Shown: positions 7,992 to 17,617, counted from the first letter of the stretch. The stretch is 64,000 nucleotides of DNA from Adhaeribacter arboris (GCF_003023845.1 NZ_PYFT01000002.1:1-64000); one strand, 5' to 3'. Made by a program: numbers and translations. The notes: a model not told the origin generated them from the letters alone.

Positions 7992-10900
7992 TCACATCCG
8001 GGTATTTTCAACTAAAGTAAAATATTGGTCCCGGCTGGTTTTTAACTCTGCCGTGCGCTGCTGCACCTCGTCTTCCAGTTGGGTCCGGTACTTTTCTTCC
8101 GCCATGCGCAAGGCCTCTTCCACTTGCTTCTGCTCCGTCAGGTCCCGCATAATCTTTACGAAGCCAATGGTGTTATCCTGTTCATCCCGCAACGGCCGGG
8201 TAATACCCGAAGCCCAGAACCGGGAACCATCTTGGCGCCGGTGCCAGCGCTCATCCTCCGCCCGTCCTTCTTTCTCCGCCGTCTGTGTTTCCCATTCCGG
8301 CGCTTTGTTTTCGCGGTCTTCCGGTACAAAAATAAGGTCGCCTGATTTTCCTATAATCTCCGCTTCGGTATAACCCAGCAGTATTTGGGCCCCACTACTC
8401 CAACTAACTACCCGTCTCTGCGTATCGAGAGAAAGGATAGCGTAGTCCTTCGCACTCTCTATTATCAACCGTAAGCGTTGTTCCGACTGCAACAACGCTT
8501 TCTCGGCCTGTTTGCGGAGGGTTACATCAAAAAAGGTGATCACAATGCCGTTAATCCGGTCCTCAGTGGTACGGTAGGGTAATATCCGCATCATGAAAGC
8601 CCGTTGGTCCGTGGTGGTTACTTCCCGTTCCAGAAGGGTGAGCTTCTCCAGGACGGTTTCCACGTCCGCTAGTAAATGGTCATAATCCAGGCGGTGGGTA
8701 ATATCCGAAATAGGTCGGCCGTAGTCCGAGGGGATTAAATTAAAAATTTGCCGCGCCGCTGGGGTGTATAACCTCGTGCAGAAAGCACGGTCCAGGAAAA
8801 TGGTAGCGACTTCGGTCGAATTAATCAAATTTTGTAAATTGTTACTGGTAATAACGGTTTCCTCAATTTTTACCTTGAGTTCCTGGTTTACCGTGCGCAG
8901 CTCTTCGTTAATCGATTGCAATTCTTCCTTACTGGTTTCCAGCTCTTCCGCGGCCGAGCGCAACTCTTCGTTTATGGCCTGCAATTCCTCGTTCGAGGCT
9001 TTTAACTCCTCGGCCTGGTATTCGTACTGTTCCGCTGAAAGTCTTAACTGAGCTTTTATCTGGATCAGCTCTTCTTCCAGTTGCCGGGCGATGGGCTCCT
9101 CGACAGTTGTAATTACTTTTTCATTGCTTGTTTCCTGCTCCGGTTCATTTGATTCAAAAATTACCAGGACGAACCCTTTCGCCGGATCGCCTTCTTTGGT
9201 AACCGGTTTTACCTGAATGTTTACCGACTGGCGTTCCCCATGCTGACCCCAGACTATATTGCGAACTTCCAGGACGGTTTGGCGTTGTATGGCTTGGTAA
9301 AGGATCGAGCGAAGTTCCATGCGTAACTCGGGCCGGATTAGCTGGAGCAGGTTCTTAGTGGGCTCGCCGCCGGATAATTCCAGAAACCGGCCTACTTTCT
9401 CGGACATATGCAGGATCTCGTAATCTTCATTTACCACCAACGAGGGCGGTGCGTATTGCTCGAGCAGTTTCTGATGCAACTCCCCGAAAGAAATGCGGCC
9501 GGTTGGAGAGCTTTCCGGCTCCTTCGCCTTGCGGATCATTAATGGCGGGGGTATTAAGTTAGGAACCGATTCGGGCACGGGGTATTTGCGCAAGGCCACT
9601 TGCCGGGACCGGAAGATCCGATTCTCCCGGCTTACCGTAGCGTACAGATCGCTGGCGCCATCCACGGATTCGGCCGAACCCAGGAACAGGTAACCACCCG
9701 GTTTTAAAGCAAAATGAAACGTTTCCATGACCCGTTCCTGGGCCGTGCTATTCAAGTAAATCAGTACGTTGCGGCAGGTTACCAAGTCCAGGCGCGAAAA
9801 AGACGGATCTTTTAAAAAATTGTGCTGGGCAAAAAGAATCATTTCCCGGATCTCGCGGATGACGCGGTAGTGATCCCCTTCTTTGGTAAAAAAGCGCTTC
9901 AGCCGTTCGGCGGAAACATCGGCAGCATCGTTGAGCGTGTAAATACCTTCACGAGCGGTGCCAATAGCGGCCGCATCTAGGTCCGTGGCAAATATTTGTA
10001 CTTTCGGCGCATCTACTACATCTAGGGTTCTTTCCGCCACCAGCATGGCCAACGAATAAGCTTCTTCCCCCGTGGCACAACCGGCTACCCATATTCTTAT
10101 CTCGTCTTCCGATCTTTTATCTTGAAAGATGACCGGTAAAATATCTTGTTCCAGGGCGGCAAAAGGCTTTTTATCCCGGAAGAAATTAGTAACTGAAATT
10201 AAAAGGTCTTTTAGTAAAGCCTGGCTTTCCTCGATATTCTGCTGCAAAAAAGCGGCGTAACTCGGCAGGTCGGGCAGGTCTCGCACGTTAATGCGGCGTT
10301 CAATCCGGCGCAGCAAGGTTGCCCGCTTGTAATTAGAAAAGTCATGACCGGTGCGCAAGCGCAATTGGGCAAATATTTCGCGCAAAGCCTGTTGGTGTTG
10401 CTCCGGCCGCTGCTCCGCGACTAGGGCAATTTCCACGGTGCCCAGACTATCCCGGTAGGCCACGATGCGAGCCGGGATTTCGGCCACCGGCAGCACGTCA
10501 TCAATCAGCTCAGTAGCAATGGCGTTGCGGGGCATTTCGTTAAATTCGGCCTCGCGGGGGTTTTGTACATAAGCCGCCCCGCCCCTTTCTTTTACCCGTT
10601 TTAAGCCCATGGAGCCGTTGGCTCCGGTGCCGGATAAAATAACACTCACCGCTCGGGGGCCGTGCGAATCAGCCAGGTTCCGGAAAAATATATCCACCGG
10701 CGCCCGCCTTTCTTCCAGGTGCAGGTTAACCGATGGCGCAATGAAGCCCTCTTCTATAATCAGGTGCTGATTGGGAGGCACCACGTAAATGTGATCCGGC
10801 TTAATTTCTACTTTTTCCCGAACCTGTGCCACCGGGATGGTGGTTACCGCCTGAAGTACCTCCGCCAGTTGGCTATCATGATCGGGGGAAAGGTGCAGAA

Positions 10901-11048
10901 TAACCACATACGCCATCCGGGAATCTTCGGGCACGTGCGCAAAGAACTCTCGTAACGCTTGAACACCGCCCGCCGAAGCGCCTAAACCCACAATTAGAAA
11001 GTCGTGCGGCTTTTCGGTGAGAAAATCATAAAATTTATTTGATCCCAT
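7992..11048 (-). CDS. CheB-CheR-PAS chimera, N-terminal 1018 residues of a giant sensor kinase
   Basis: Domain order: CheB methylesterase (about 15-200; GLGASAGGVQALREFFAHVP, SGTGANGSMGLKRV), CheR N-terminal helix bundle (about 215-270), CheR SAM-dependent methyltransferase (about 275-480; IWVAGCATGEEAYSLAML; LVTCRNVLIYL), PAS (about 520-640), a long coiled coil (about 650-735; repeated 'EELxxxNEEL'), and two more PAS domains (about 740-860 and 870-990). No receiver or membrane segment is present, so it is probably cytosolic. The reading stops at LVENTRM only because of a missing C. The protein then continues through the fragments down to 6299 for a total near 1600 residues. Such fusions link chemotaxis-style methylation domains to a kinase, often without other chemotaxis genes. 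Confidence 0.85.
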   Translation of the reverse strand: MGSNKFYDFLTEKPHDFLIVGLGASAGGVQALREFFAHVPEDSRMAYVVILHLSPDHDSQLAEVLQAVTTIPVAQVREKVEIKPDHIYVVPPNQHLIIEEGFIAPSVNLHLEERRAPVDIFFRNLADSHGPRAVSVILSGTGANGSMGLKRVKERGGAAYVQNPREAEFNEMPRNAIATELIDDVLPVAEIPARIVAYRDSLGTVEIALVAEQRPEQHQQALREIFAQLRLRTGHDFSNYKRATLLRRIERRINVRDLPDLPSYAAFLQQNIEESQALLKDLLISVTNFFRDKKPFAALEQDILPVIFQDKRSEDEIRIWVAGCATGEEAYSLAMLVAERTLDVVDAPKVQIFATDLDAAAIGTAREGIYTLNDAADVSAERLKRFFTKEGDHYRVIREIREMILFAQHNFLKDPSFSRLDLVTCRNVLIYLNSTAQERVMETFHFALKPGGYLFLGSAESVDGASDLYATVSRENRIFRSRQVALRKYPVPESVPNLIPPPLMIRKAKEPESSPTGRISFGELHQKLLEQYAPPSLVVNEDYEILHMSEKVGRFLELSGGEPTKNLLQLIRPELRMELRSILYQAIQRQTVLEVRNIVWGQHGERQSVNIQVKPVTKEGDPAKGFVLVIFESNEPEQETSNEKVITTVEEPIARQLEEELIQIKAQLRLSAEQYEYQAEELKASNEELQAINEELRSAAEELETSKEELQSINEELRTVNQELKVKIEETVITSNNLQNLINSTEVATIFLDRAFCTRLYTPAARQIFNLIPSDYGRPISDITHRLDYDHLLADVETVLEKLTLLEREVTTTDQRAFMMRILPYRTTEDRINGIVITFFDVTLRKQAEKALLQSEQRLRLIIESAKDYAILSLDTQRRVVSWSSGAQILLGYTEAEIIGKSGDLIFVPEDRENKAPEWETQTAEKEGRAEDERWHRRQDGSRFWASGITRPLRDEQDNTIGFVKIMRDLTEQKQVEEALRMAEEKYRTQLEDEVQQRTAELKTSRDQYFTLVENTRM

Positions 11049-11121
11049 GATACCCTTTTTTTACTCCCACCCGGAAGGGAGGACTTAATCTTTTAAAATT
11101 AAATCTCTTGTTCTCTCAATA

Positions 11122-12167
11122 TTATTCGCCACTCGTTTCTGCCGCTGCTTGTTGGCGGATACTATTGGTGGTTAATTGCTCGTGGTTAAAAACCGATTGC
11201 CGGACAATTTCGGCCCGGCTTTCGGCTTCTTTGGCTTTTTTAAAATACATGGCGGCCAGTTTTGGTTGGTTTTTTTCCGCATAGTGGTCGCCCAGGTTGT
11301 TGAGCAAAATGATACTTTCCTCTACTCCCCGGATAGCACTCCATAAAGTGTCTTCAATTTTTTCGGTAATAGTGGTTAAAAGGCTATCGGCCGAATACGC
11401 GTGCCCGGTGTGGCACCGATAGCGGGCTATATCCCCATCTTTAATGGTAAATAGTACTCCATGACATTCCGGACAGGCATAAGGCGAGGGCTGGCCTACA
11501 TCCAAAATACCCTTTTCCAGGGCATGGTCCTGAGAGGCGATGCGCACTTCCATCGCCGTCTTTTTTTGCTCTTCCATCCTAATTTCTTTATCTCCTTCGG
11601 TTGTTTGGGCGATTAGTTTCACCAGCAGGGCAGCCATTTCGGCAATGGGCAAACAATAATCTACTTCCACAGCCGCTAAAGCATGTTTGGGCATAGAGGA
11701 CACTTGTGCCTCGGCCGGTTCCTGCACGATAGCAATACCACCCCGGCTTTTTATCGTCCATAACCCAGCCGTACCATCATCTAAGGCGCCGGACAGAATA
11801 ATACCAATCACCCGAGACCCGTAGATATAGGCGGCTGAACGAAATAAAGGGTCTACCGCCGGCCGAAAACGGTTTTCTTTCGGCCCTCGCGTTATCCGGA
11901 CCACGCCCTTCTCCAGCAGCAGGTGCCGGTCGGGGGCGCTACATAAATCCGGTTATTAGCGATAGGTTCGTTATCAATGGCGTTGGTGGCCAACAACGTT
12001 TTTTGGCGGTTTATTACTTGTGGTAATATGCCCGTTACATCCGGCGACATATGCCAGACGATGAAGATAGCGGCCTCCAGATCGGCGGGCAACGCGGCCG
12101 TCAGTTGCTTAATGGCCTCAAAACCGCCCGCCGAGGCACCAATCACAATAATATTTCTTTTACCCAA
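11122..12167 (-). pseudogene. CheB-type methylesterase with C-terminal zinc-ribbon-like part, one frameshift
   Basis: N-terminal half (12167-11900): MGKRNIIVIGASAGGFEAIK, HMSPDVTG, ending VAPP. The other half (11904-11122) has RFRPAVDPLFRSAA, ILSGALDDGTAGLW and a C-terminal region with YACPECHGVLFTI and YRCHTGHAYS (two CxxC/CxxH-like pairs). The halves join if one C is restored in the C-run near 11940, giving APPDRHLLLEKG. The catalytic Ser (GASAGG), His (HMSPD) and Asp (GALDDG) are present. There is no receiver domain. Methylesterases of this type usually sit beside CheB-CheR-PAS kinases, as here (gap 73 bp, same strand). Confidence 0.8.
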
Positions 12168-12442
12168 AATCAGAATTTTATAACCAAGCGCTAAACAAAG
12201 TCATTATTTAGTTCTCCTTAGTTCTTGTTGGTAGTCCAGCAGATGGCCTATTAGTTTTACTAAGATAAATAAAAAAAGCTATTTAGGTCAAAAAGGACTA
12301 TTTAAAAGTGAAAAGGTAGCTAAGCTAAACATTTTCAGAACGATAAGAAATTAAAAATACTGGTTTATACGTTCACTTTTAGGTGTTTATCGGGATAAGA
12401 TTCAATGCAATTACTATTAAATTGCTAATAAAAATTTGGGTT

Positions 12443-12652
12443 ATGGCGAGACTATTAGATTTTAATGCGGATAACCTGGTGGTTGAAAAATTAGATAAGC
12501 AGCAAGCTCAAGAGGCCCTTTTCTATCTGGATGTTTTGTTGGAACAGAGCGGAGAGCCTGAAAGCTCGATGAAGCTTTTAAACTTACAAACAAATATCTT
12601 ACAGCGTCTCACAATTTTAGGCTCCGGGCAGGAAGACAGCAAACAGTTTTAA
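12443..12652 (+). CDS. small hypothetical protein
   Basis: 69 residues from ATG 12443 (MARLLDFNADNLVVEKLDKQ), chosen over an earlier ATG because the upstream stretch is low-complexity AT-rich. Predicted helical, no cysteine, no signal. The core QAQEALFYLDVLLEQ resembles QVEAALLYLDYHRAA of the convergent neighbour at 12680-12892, so the two may be distant paralogues. Function unknown. Confidence 0.5.
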   Translation: MARLLDFNADNLVVEKLDKQQAQEALFYLDVLLEQSGEPESSMKLLNLQTNILQRLTILGSGQEDSKQF

Positions 12653-12679
12653 GAAGTAATGTCAAATAGAATAATTGAT

Positions 12680-12892
12680 TTAACCCCGGGAGCTTTGACG
12701 GTCTATTTTATTTAAAGCCATTAACTTATTAATTAGATCTACTTTTAAGACGCAGTCTTGAATGACTTGATTAGTATCCGTTACGGCTGCCCGATGGTAG
12801 TCCAGGTAGAGTAGGGCGGCTTCTACCTGGATTCTGGTCATATTCTCGATGCTAATTCCTTGAAAATAACCTGGTTTGAATAGATCCATCAC
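12680..12892 (-). CDS. small hypothetical protein, possible paralogue of its convergent neighbour
   Basis: 70 residues from ATG 12892, MMDLFKPGYFQGISIENMTR, then QVEAALLYLDYHRAAVTDTN and a charged C-terminus. Helical, cytosolic by appearance. It converges on the 12443 gene with 27 bases between stops. No family recognised. Confidence 0.5.
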   Translation of the reverse strand: MMDLFKPGYFQGISIENMTRIQVEAALLYLDYHRAAVTDTNQVIQDCVLKVDLINKLMALNKIDRQSSRG

Positions 12893-13351
12893 TCTCTAGC
12901 GTTCCTGTCCGCGTCTACAAGAATTAAAGTTACCAAGTTCCGCTTTCTCGTATTTTACCGTATTACTCGCTTACATTTACGTATTTACCTCTTTACTATA
13001 GTATTAATTCAGGAAATATAAGGCCTTTTTCTAGCTGGCTAATAGAAATAAAATAAGGGCAACCTATTCGCTAACAATTGTTTGTAAAACCAGTACTTAT
13101 ATTTAACCAGAATAAATACCGAGGCAAAAATAATAAAGAAGGAGATTAGTCTGAGGCAAGTGGAATCAAAAAACGCGATGTGGGAGTACTTAAATCTTTT
13201 CCCATCTTTCCGTATTTACCGCAATCACTTGATAGATATCGGGTTAACACGTAAAAACACGCGAATAACACGGAAATAACCGCTGTCCAAGAACTCTGCT
13301 TTTCGTTTACTTGTATGGCAAGGGTATGACTCCTGCTGAAAGAATAATCGG
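12893..13351. other. 459-bp intergenic region with phased AACACG repeats
   Basis: No open frame of note. It is AT-rich. Near its right end AACACG occurs three times, at 13246, 13256 and 13267, with 10- and 11-base spacing (same helical face). Two inverted copies (CGTGTT at 13595 and 13602) lie just before the BLUF gene. This is operator-like, with no known owner. Confidence 0.4.
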
Positions 13352-13570
13352 ATGCTTTTTAAGCTAAACTTTGACCAGTACGTTCCGGTACAACACCAAC
13401 GGACCGAGGCCTATTTCGCTTTCCTAGTCACGGAAAATCAGGACTTTGATGCGGCCGGCGACACGGAAATGTACCGCTGTTATCCGGTATTTGAGGATGG
13501 AAGAATAAATACCCAGCTTAGCTATAACTATCCGAAGAATGAACTACAAACGATTCTTTTGGTGCTCTAA
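13352..13570 (+). CDS. small hypothetical protein upstream of the BLUF gene
   Basis: 72 residues, MLFKLNFDQYVPVQHQRTEA, rich in aromatic and acidic residues, no signal peptide or membrane segment. It ends 60 bases before the BLUF start and on the same strand, so it may share its transcript, although CGTGTT repeats lie between them. No family recognised. Confidence 0.45.
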   Translation: MLFKLNFDQYVPVQHQRTEAYFAFLVTENQDFDAAGDTEMYRCYPVFEDGRINTQLSYNYPKNELQTILLVL

Positions 13571-13630
13571 TAGCTTGCTGTTATCAGGTTTTATCGTGTT
13601 TCGTGTTTATTAATGCTAAGATCTCAGGTT

Positions 13631-14041
13631 ATGCACCATATCATGTACATCAGTACGGCCCTGGTAATCGTCCAGGAAGCAGAACTCCAAGAAATGTTAA
13701 TCCAATATCGCCGTAATAACCTAAGAGATGCCATCACGGGCCTGCTCTTGTACAGTGGGGAGCATTATGTCCAATTGATTGAAGGCGCCGAAGAAGATTT
13801 AAGAAGATTATTTGCCAAGATCAGTAAAGACTATCATCATACCAATCTCATCAAATTAGCCGACGGGGCTATTCGCCAGCGTTCGTTTGAGAACTGGAGT
13901 ATGGGTTTCAGGAGCGTTAACGAACAGGGGCTCGCCAGCCTGCCGGGCTATCTAAATCCTACCCGCACCACCTTGCCCCACCAGCCGGAAGAATCACCGG
14001 TCCATGTGCTTCAACAATTCTTGCAGCAGGATTTGGCTTAG
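13631..14041 (+). CDS. BLUF-domain blue-light photoreceptor
   Basis: 136 residues from ATG 13631 (AGG-rich stretch just upstream; an earlier ATG at 13613 is possible). BLUF fold binding FAD: Tyr6 (MYISTA), Asn30 (YRRNNLRDAITGLLLY), Gln48 (HYVQLIEG) and Trp89 (SFENWSMGF) fall at exactly the spacings of the Tyr21, Asn45, Gln63 and Trp104 of AppA. It is a short stand-alone BLUF protein with a 40-residue tail and no output domain, so it must signal through a partner. The neighbours are unknown small proteins and a membrane protein. Confidence 0.9.
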   Translation: MHHIMYISTALVIVQEAELQEMLIQYRRNNLRDAITGLLLYSGEHYVQLIEGAEEDLRRLFAKISKDYHHTNLIKLADGAIRQRSFENWSMGFRSVNEQGLASLPGYLNPTRTTLPHQPEESPVHVLQQFLQQDLA

Positions 14042-14162
14042 GGCCGCTATTAAGGGGACGGCCCGAGCCCATTTCCTACCATTTTAGAAAAGCTAACTTT
14101 GAGAGTAGCGGTTCCGGCGTTTAGTTCCCCGGGATGAGATAAAATAATAGATAGTCACTTAT

Positions 14163-14459
14163 ATGAAAGAAGTTCTGCAATATTATAACATCCGCTGGTA
14201 TTGGATCCCGCTTGTTTTTACCCTATTTCTCTTAAATAGGCTAGCTCTGGCGAACTGGCCTATTCTTTCCTTGTCCCCGGTAAGTAACCAGTATCTAAGT
14301 AAGGGCGAGCTCGTTCTGGAAATCCTGCTCAAAGGTTCTTTGATGGGATGGCTGCTCTTCTTGCTGCCCAACCACTCTCCTATCTTGGTAAAAGAAAAAT
14401 TAAGACGCGCTTGGCTGGCGGGTCTGGCCATTTGGTACATTTTGTTTGCGGATATTTAA
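14163..14459 (+). CDS. small integral membrane protein, unknown
   Basis: 98 residues with about three hydrophobic segments (WIPLVFTLFLLNRLAL; LEILLKGSLMGWLLFLLP; RAWLAGLAIWYILFADI). It ends 20 bases before the next start. No family recognised. It may be membrane-bound and co-transcribed with the 14480 gene. Confidence 0.5.
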   Translation: MKEVLQYYNIRWYWIPLVFTLFLLNRLALANWPILSLSPVSNQYLSKGELVLEILLKGSLMGWLLFLLPNHSPILVKEKLRRAWLAGLAIWYILFADI

Positions 14460-14479
14460 ACGAGGCTGATTCGGGGAAA

Positions 14480-14965
14480 ATGAAAAAATTACGCTTGATT
14501 TATAAGCTGTTGACCGGCTTAGAGCAAGAACTACTAGGGGCCGCTCAGCAGTACAACCGGGTTAATCACCGCCTTTTTGCCGAAGCCTGTCACTTGTTAA
14601 TATATCCCCGCTTTATATCCCAGGAAACAATTATCGCTAGTTACAAGGCCTCGTCTCCAGTAATACCCCAATTTACCATCCAGCTGACCGTTAATAGTTT
14701 AGAAGTAACCAGTTGTTTGATTGTGGATCCTTTATTGACGGCAGTTGTCCCGGCTATTATTGAAAGCTGGCCCCCCTTGGTCTTAACGCTGAATGTAACC
14801 CAAGATCTGGACGAGTACCAACAGCTCAATAGCCTTTACCAAAGAGTAAAGTATCATATCTGTCTCCATCACTTTACCAGGGAGACAGACCGCTTGGTAA
14901 TTTTAAGTTTATCTCAGTTTCAGATTTTTACCTTATTACTTCGTAATGCTTTATTTACTGCTTGA
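14480..14965 (+). CDS. hypothetical protein
   Basis: 162 residues from ATG 14480 (MKKLRLIYKLLTGLEQELLG), preferred over an earlier in-frame ATG that would overlap the upstream gene by over 100 bases. The N-terminus is helical, followed by a mixed region with FTIQLTVNSLEVTSCLIVDP and many hydrophobic strands. No signal peptide, no known motif. It lies close behind the membrane protein and may form a unit with it. Confidence 0.5.
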   Translation: MKKLRLIYKLLTGLEQELLGAAQQYNRVNHRLFAEACHLLIYPRFISQETIIASYKASSPVIPQFTIQLTVNSLEVTSCLIVDPLLTAVVPAIIESWPPLVLTLNVTQDLDEYQQLNSLYQRVKYHICLHHFTRETDRLVILSLSQFQIFTLLLRNALFTA

Positions 14966-15245
14966 TAAACCCAAGCTTAGGTTACTATTCCCTACCGAAT
15001 AGCTTTTACCAACCATCACCTTTTATCAGGCCGTCGTTTAGCAAGTTTGATAATCTATTTACCTGGTAGAGGTACCAGAACAAGGCGAAAATCAGCCAGC
15101 GGACCTGCTCCTGCGGCTAGTTCGTCCAAGTAAAACACTTACTATGTAGAAAGTGTTTGGGTACTTTTAAAGGAAAATCAAAATGACTGACACGGGTACC
15201 AGACCCTAGAATTCAACCAAGGGAACTAGCATTTTAATGGTCTTA

Positions 15246-15500
15246 TCAGTACCCTCTTTTAACTTGGGACTTTAAGGCTTTGAGCTCCGTTTTAGCGGCT
15301 TTTAGTCGTTGCATGGCGGCTTTTTCTCGCTGCCTAGTCTCTTTAAGTTCAGATTCCCGTAAATCTACTATTTCGGCCTGAGACGAAATCCGTGGATCAT
15401 TATATCCCTTCCCTCTAAAAAGGGATGAGCAGCTAATCATTAGCGGAAATATTAAAATAAATATCCCGGAGGTAAGTTTTACATAATTCAAATTTGTCAT
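15246..15500 (-). CDS. small lipoprotein with coiled coil
   Basis: 84 residues. A lipoprotein signal ends at the lipobox MISC (Cys24), then a short linker and a charged coiled coil (EIVDLRESELKETRQREKAA). The layout recalls small periplasmic-face lipoproteins of the outer membrane, but no family can be named. Confidence 0.6.
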   Translation of the reverse strand: MTNLNYVKLTSGIFILIFPLMISCSSLFRGKGYNDPRISSQAEIVDLRESELKETRQREKAAMQRLKAAKTELKALKSQVKRGY

Positions 15501-15815
15501 CTGTATTCTCAGTAAGGAGTAAAGTCACCAAACACCTAAATGCTTGGTTTCGGTATTACACTCAGTAAAGACTAGAAAAGTAAAGTATCTTTACTGATAT
15601 AAGTTTACTCCTTTAAGGATGATTGCGTTGCGAAAGCCTCTGCTACCTATTAGTACTTTTCTATATACTTAATCTGAACTCGCGCGCTTTTTACCTTAAT
15701 TATAACCCCTGTTATGATTTAGCGGACAATACCAGATAAAAACAAATTCCTTCTACCAGCATCCCTCCTATATTTACATCTAATCGGCCTATTCTGATAA
15801 GTTGTTTTATGATAA
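15501..15815. other. intergenic region with a 9-bp inverted repeat
   Basis: CAGTAAAGA at 15563-15571 faces TCTTTACTG at 15588-15596. It lies upstream of the minus-strand lipoprotein and could act on it. Nothing else is evident in this stretch. Confidence 0.3.
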
Positions 15816-16013
15816 ATGGCTTGGTACAATCTTAAAAAAACAGTCGTTTTTGAGGTACGTTGGTCAACGTATTGCCGGATTAGACAGGTCCCACCAGACG
15901 TTTTAACCAGTGATTCGCCCACCTATTTAATTCAGAACTTCACTAATCCCGAGCAAGCACTTACCTGGTTAACGGGGCAGCCCTTCCGTGCAGTAGGAAA
16001 ACCTCTTGACTAA
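15816..16013 (+). CDS. small hypothetical protein
   Basis: 65 residues, MAWYNLKKTVVFEVRWSTYC, then SPTYLIQNFTNPEQALTWLT. The composition looks coding (no low-complexity stretch). A shorter frame on the other strand overlaps it but looks less protein-like. No family or signal peptide recognised. Confidence 0.4.
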   Translation: MAWYNLKKTVVFEVRWSTYCRIRQVPPDVLTSDSPTYLIQNFTNPEQALTWLTGQPFRAVGKPLD

Positions 16014-16174
16014 AGCAGAGGGGAGAAGAATTAAAAGCACCCGTTTTCTGAAAACTCATGGTATTAAGTTACTATATTTTTGCAAGAAATACGGATTTTA
16101 GGAGAATATAGACAACCAAATACCAATAGGGAGTAAGTATATAACAAGCACTTCAAGCTAGAAGGTAAATAGTT

Positions 16175-16420
16175 ATGAGAACGCTCTTGCATTCGGTGGA
16201 ACCCTTAACCTGGAATTTATTCCAGCCGCTGGAAACCTTAACCCAAAAGGAGTGTATTCATAACATCTTATTCCTCAAGTACCTGCTCCACAAAGAACCT
16301 AATGCCCGGGTCCGGCAGCGAATCCACTACGATCTGGATCAATTAACGGATCACCTGTTACACTTACTCGATCAAGCCGAGATGCCATTCGAGGGAGAAA
16401 TCCGTCGGCCACTTTTTTGA
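16175..16420 (+). CDS. small helical hypothetical protein
   Basis: 81 residues, MRTLLHSVEPLTWNLFQPLE, then ILFLKYLLHKEPNARVRQRI and a Leu/His-rich helix (YDLDQLTDHLLHLLDQAE). All-helical by appearance. It ends 24 bases before the next gene on the same strand. No family recognised. Confidence 0.5.
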   Translation: MRTLLHSVEPLTWNLFQPLETLTQKECIHNILFLKYLLHKEPNARVRQRIHYDLDQLTDHLLHLLDQAEMPFEGEIRRPLF

Positions 16421-16444
16421 TTCTTTCCATTTGAACTGCTCGCC

Positions 16445-16711
16445 ATGAACTTGGTTACTTTCCATCAAAAAAACATAGAGCAACGAGCTGATTTGGTAAG
16501 TCAGAAAGGAATTTACTTAGCTTCCCGGCAGGATGCTCTTTATAGCTATCATTTATTTTATGTCCAAAAATTATTTGTGGAAGTAACTCAAGAAATTCCG
16601 GGCAATGACTTAGTCCTGATCCGGGGCTTTATTAATGTTTTTAGCTTATCAGCTTACCTGGACTCAATCGATATTAGCGCTCTGTACCAGGATGGAGACG
16701 GACTTTTTTAG
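16445..16711 (+). CDS. small hypothetical protein
   Basis: 88 residues, MNLVTFHQKNIEQRADLVSQ, then a mixed alpha/beta part with FVEVTQEIPGNDLVLIRGFI. Probably cytosolic. Its 3' end overlaps, tail to tail, a possible minus-strand membrane protein at 16674-16877. No family recognised. Confidence 0.45.
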   Translation: MNLVTFHQKNIEQRADLVSQKGIYLASRQDALYSYHLFYVQKLFVEVTQEIPGNDLVLIRGFINVFSLSAYLDSIDISALYQDGDGLF

Positions 16712-16877
16712 CGGCGCTTCGTTTCCGTAGGTGCGAGAAGGAAGGTCTTTTTAGAAATTTAATTTGCTTTCCAAAATGACTTCTTAATACTTGTTGAATG
16801 ATCACAAAAGAGGCCACTGTACTGAGCAAAACTACTAACACCACCACCGATAAAGGGACTACTTGAAACAAGACCAT
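16674..16877 (-). CDS. possible small single-span membrane protein
   Basis: 67 residues with one strong hydrophobic segment near the N-terminus (VVPLSVVVLVVLLSTVASFV) followed by a Lys/Arg-rich tail, as in small inner-membrane proteins. The tail overlaps the end of the 16445 gene, so one of the two may be spurious. Confidence 0.35.
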   Translation of the reverse strand: MVLFQVVPLSVVVLVVLLSTVASFVIIQQVLRSHFGKQIKFLKRPSFSHLRKRSAAKKVRLHPGTER

Positions 16878-17154
16878 ACTCTAGCGTACGGGGTCCTATT
16901 ATAAAAGTCACTGATAGTCAATAATTTATTTTTACGTTTTATTATCTAACGTGCCAAACCAAACACTATAAGATCAGGGAGAAAGAACAAGTATTGGCTT
17001 ATAAGTTAATTTATGTAAAATGACTTAAATACAATCTCAGAAAAATGGTCGTTTCGCGAGATGTATTTTCAATTTAACCTACCTCAAACAACGTTAACCG
17101 TATTGTGTCGTCCTGAAAAATTTGATCATTTAATTACATTACATAGAAGGCGAT

Positions 17155-17508
17155 CTACTTTTGCTTACCTGAATTTGCTGAGACTTTAAATATAGTTACT
17201 CCGTCTTTTTGCAGCGTAGAATTACCCTGCCAGTCGGTATAAGTGTACTGGTCATTGGTATATTTTATTCCCGAACCGGTGGGCTGTCCTACTAAGGTAA
17301 TGGTTTCCCCTTGGTAGAGAATGACCATGGTATTAACGGCATTGTTAAAGGTATAAGGTAGCTCCTCCCCAGTAGCAGATTTTAGTACTCCTTTTATAAC
17401 TTGCGATGGAGCGGCCTTCCCAGCTTGTTGTGGGGAAGGAGTCGTACAACCAGATAAATAGGTTAAAAATATAGCCAGGAAACTCACTTGACTTATTATC
17501 TTTTTCAT
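17155..17508 (-). CDS. MliC-like lysozyme-inhibitor lipoprotein
   Basis: 117 residues from ATG 17508 (MKKIISQVSFLAIFLTYLSG, lipobox LSGC). After a Pro/Ser/Ala linker comes a small beta domain with LPYTFNNAVNTMVILYQGET and SGIKYTNDQYTYTDWQGNST, then LQKDGVTIFK. This follows the MliC/PliC pattern in which a 'SGxxY' segment and a C-terminal 'G' strand insert into the lysozyme active site. It would be anchored in a membrane facing the periplasm or outside. The start was moved 13 codons inward from the longest frame because the lipoprotein signal begins there. Confidence 0.65.
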   Translation of the reverse strand: MKKIISQVSFLAIFLTYLSGCTTPSPQQAGKAAPSQVIKGVLKSATGEELPYTFNNAVNTMVILYQGETITLVGQPTGSGIKYTNDQYTYTDWQGNSTLQKDGVTIFKVSANSGKQK

Positions 17509-17617
17509 ATACAACTCATTTCCCAAACATCTAACAAAGTTAATCATATTTGCTTTTTTATTATTTCGGGTATAACTTATTCGCGCAATTATTAGTCTTA
17601 GAGTAAGCTATTAAGTT

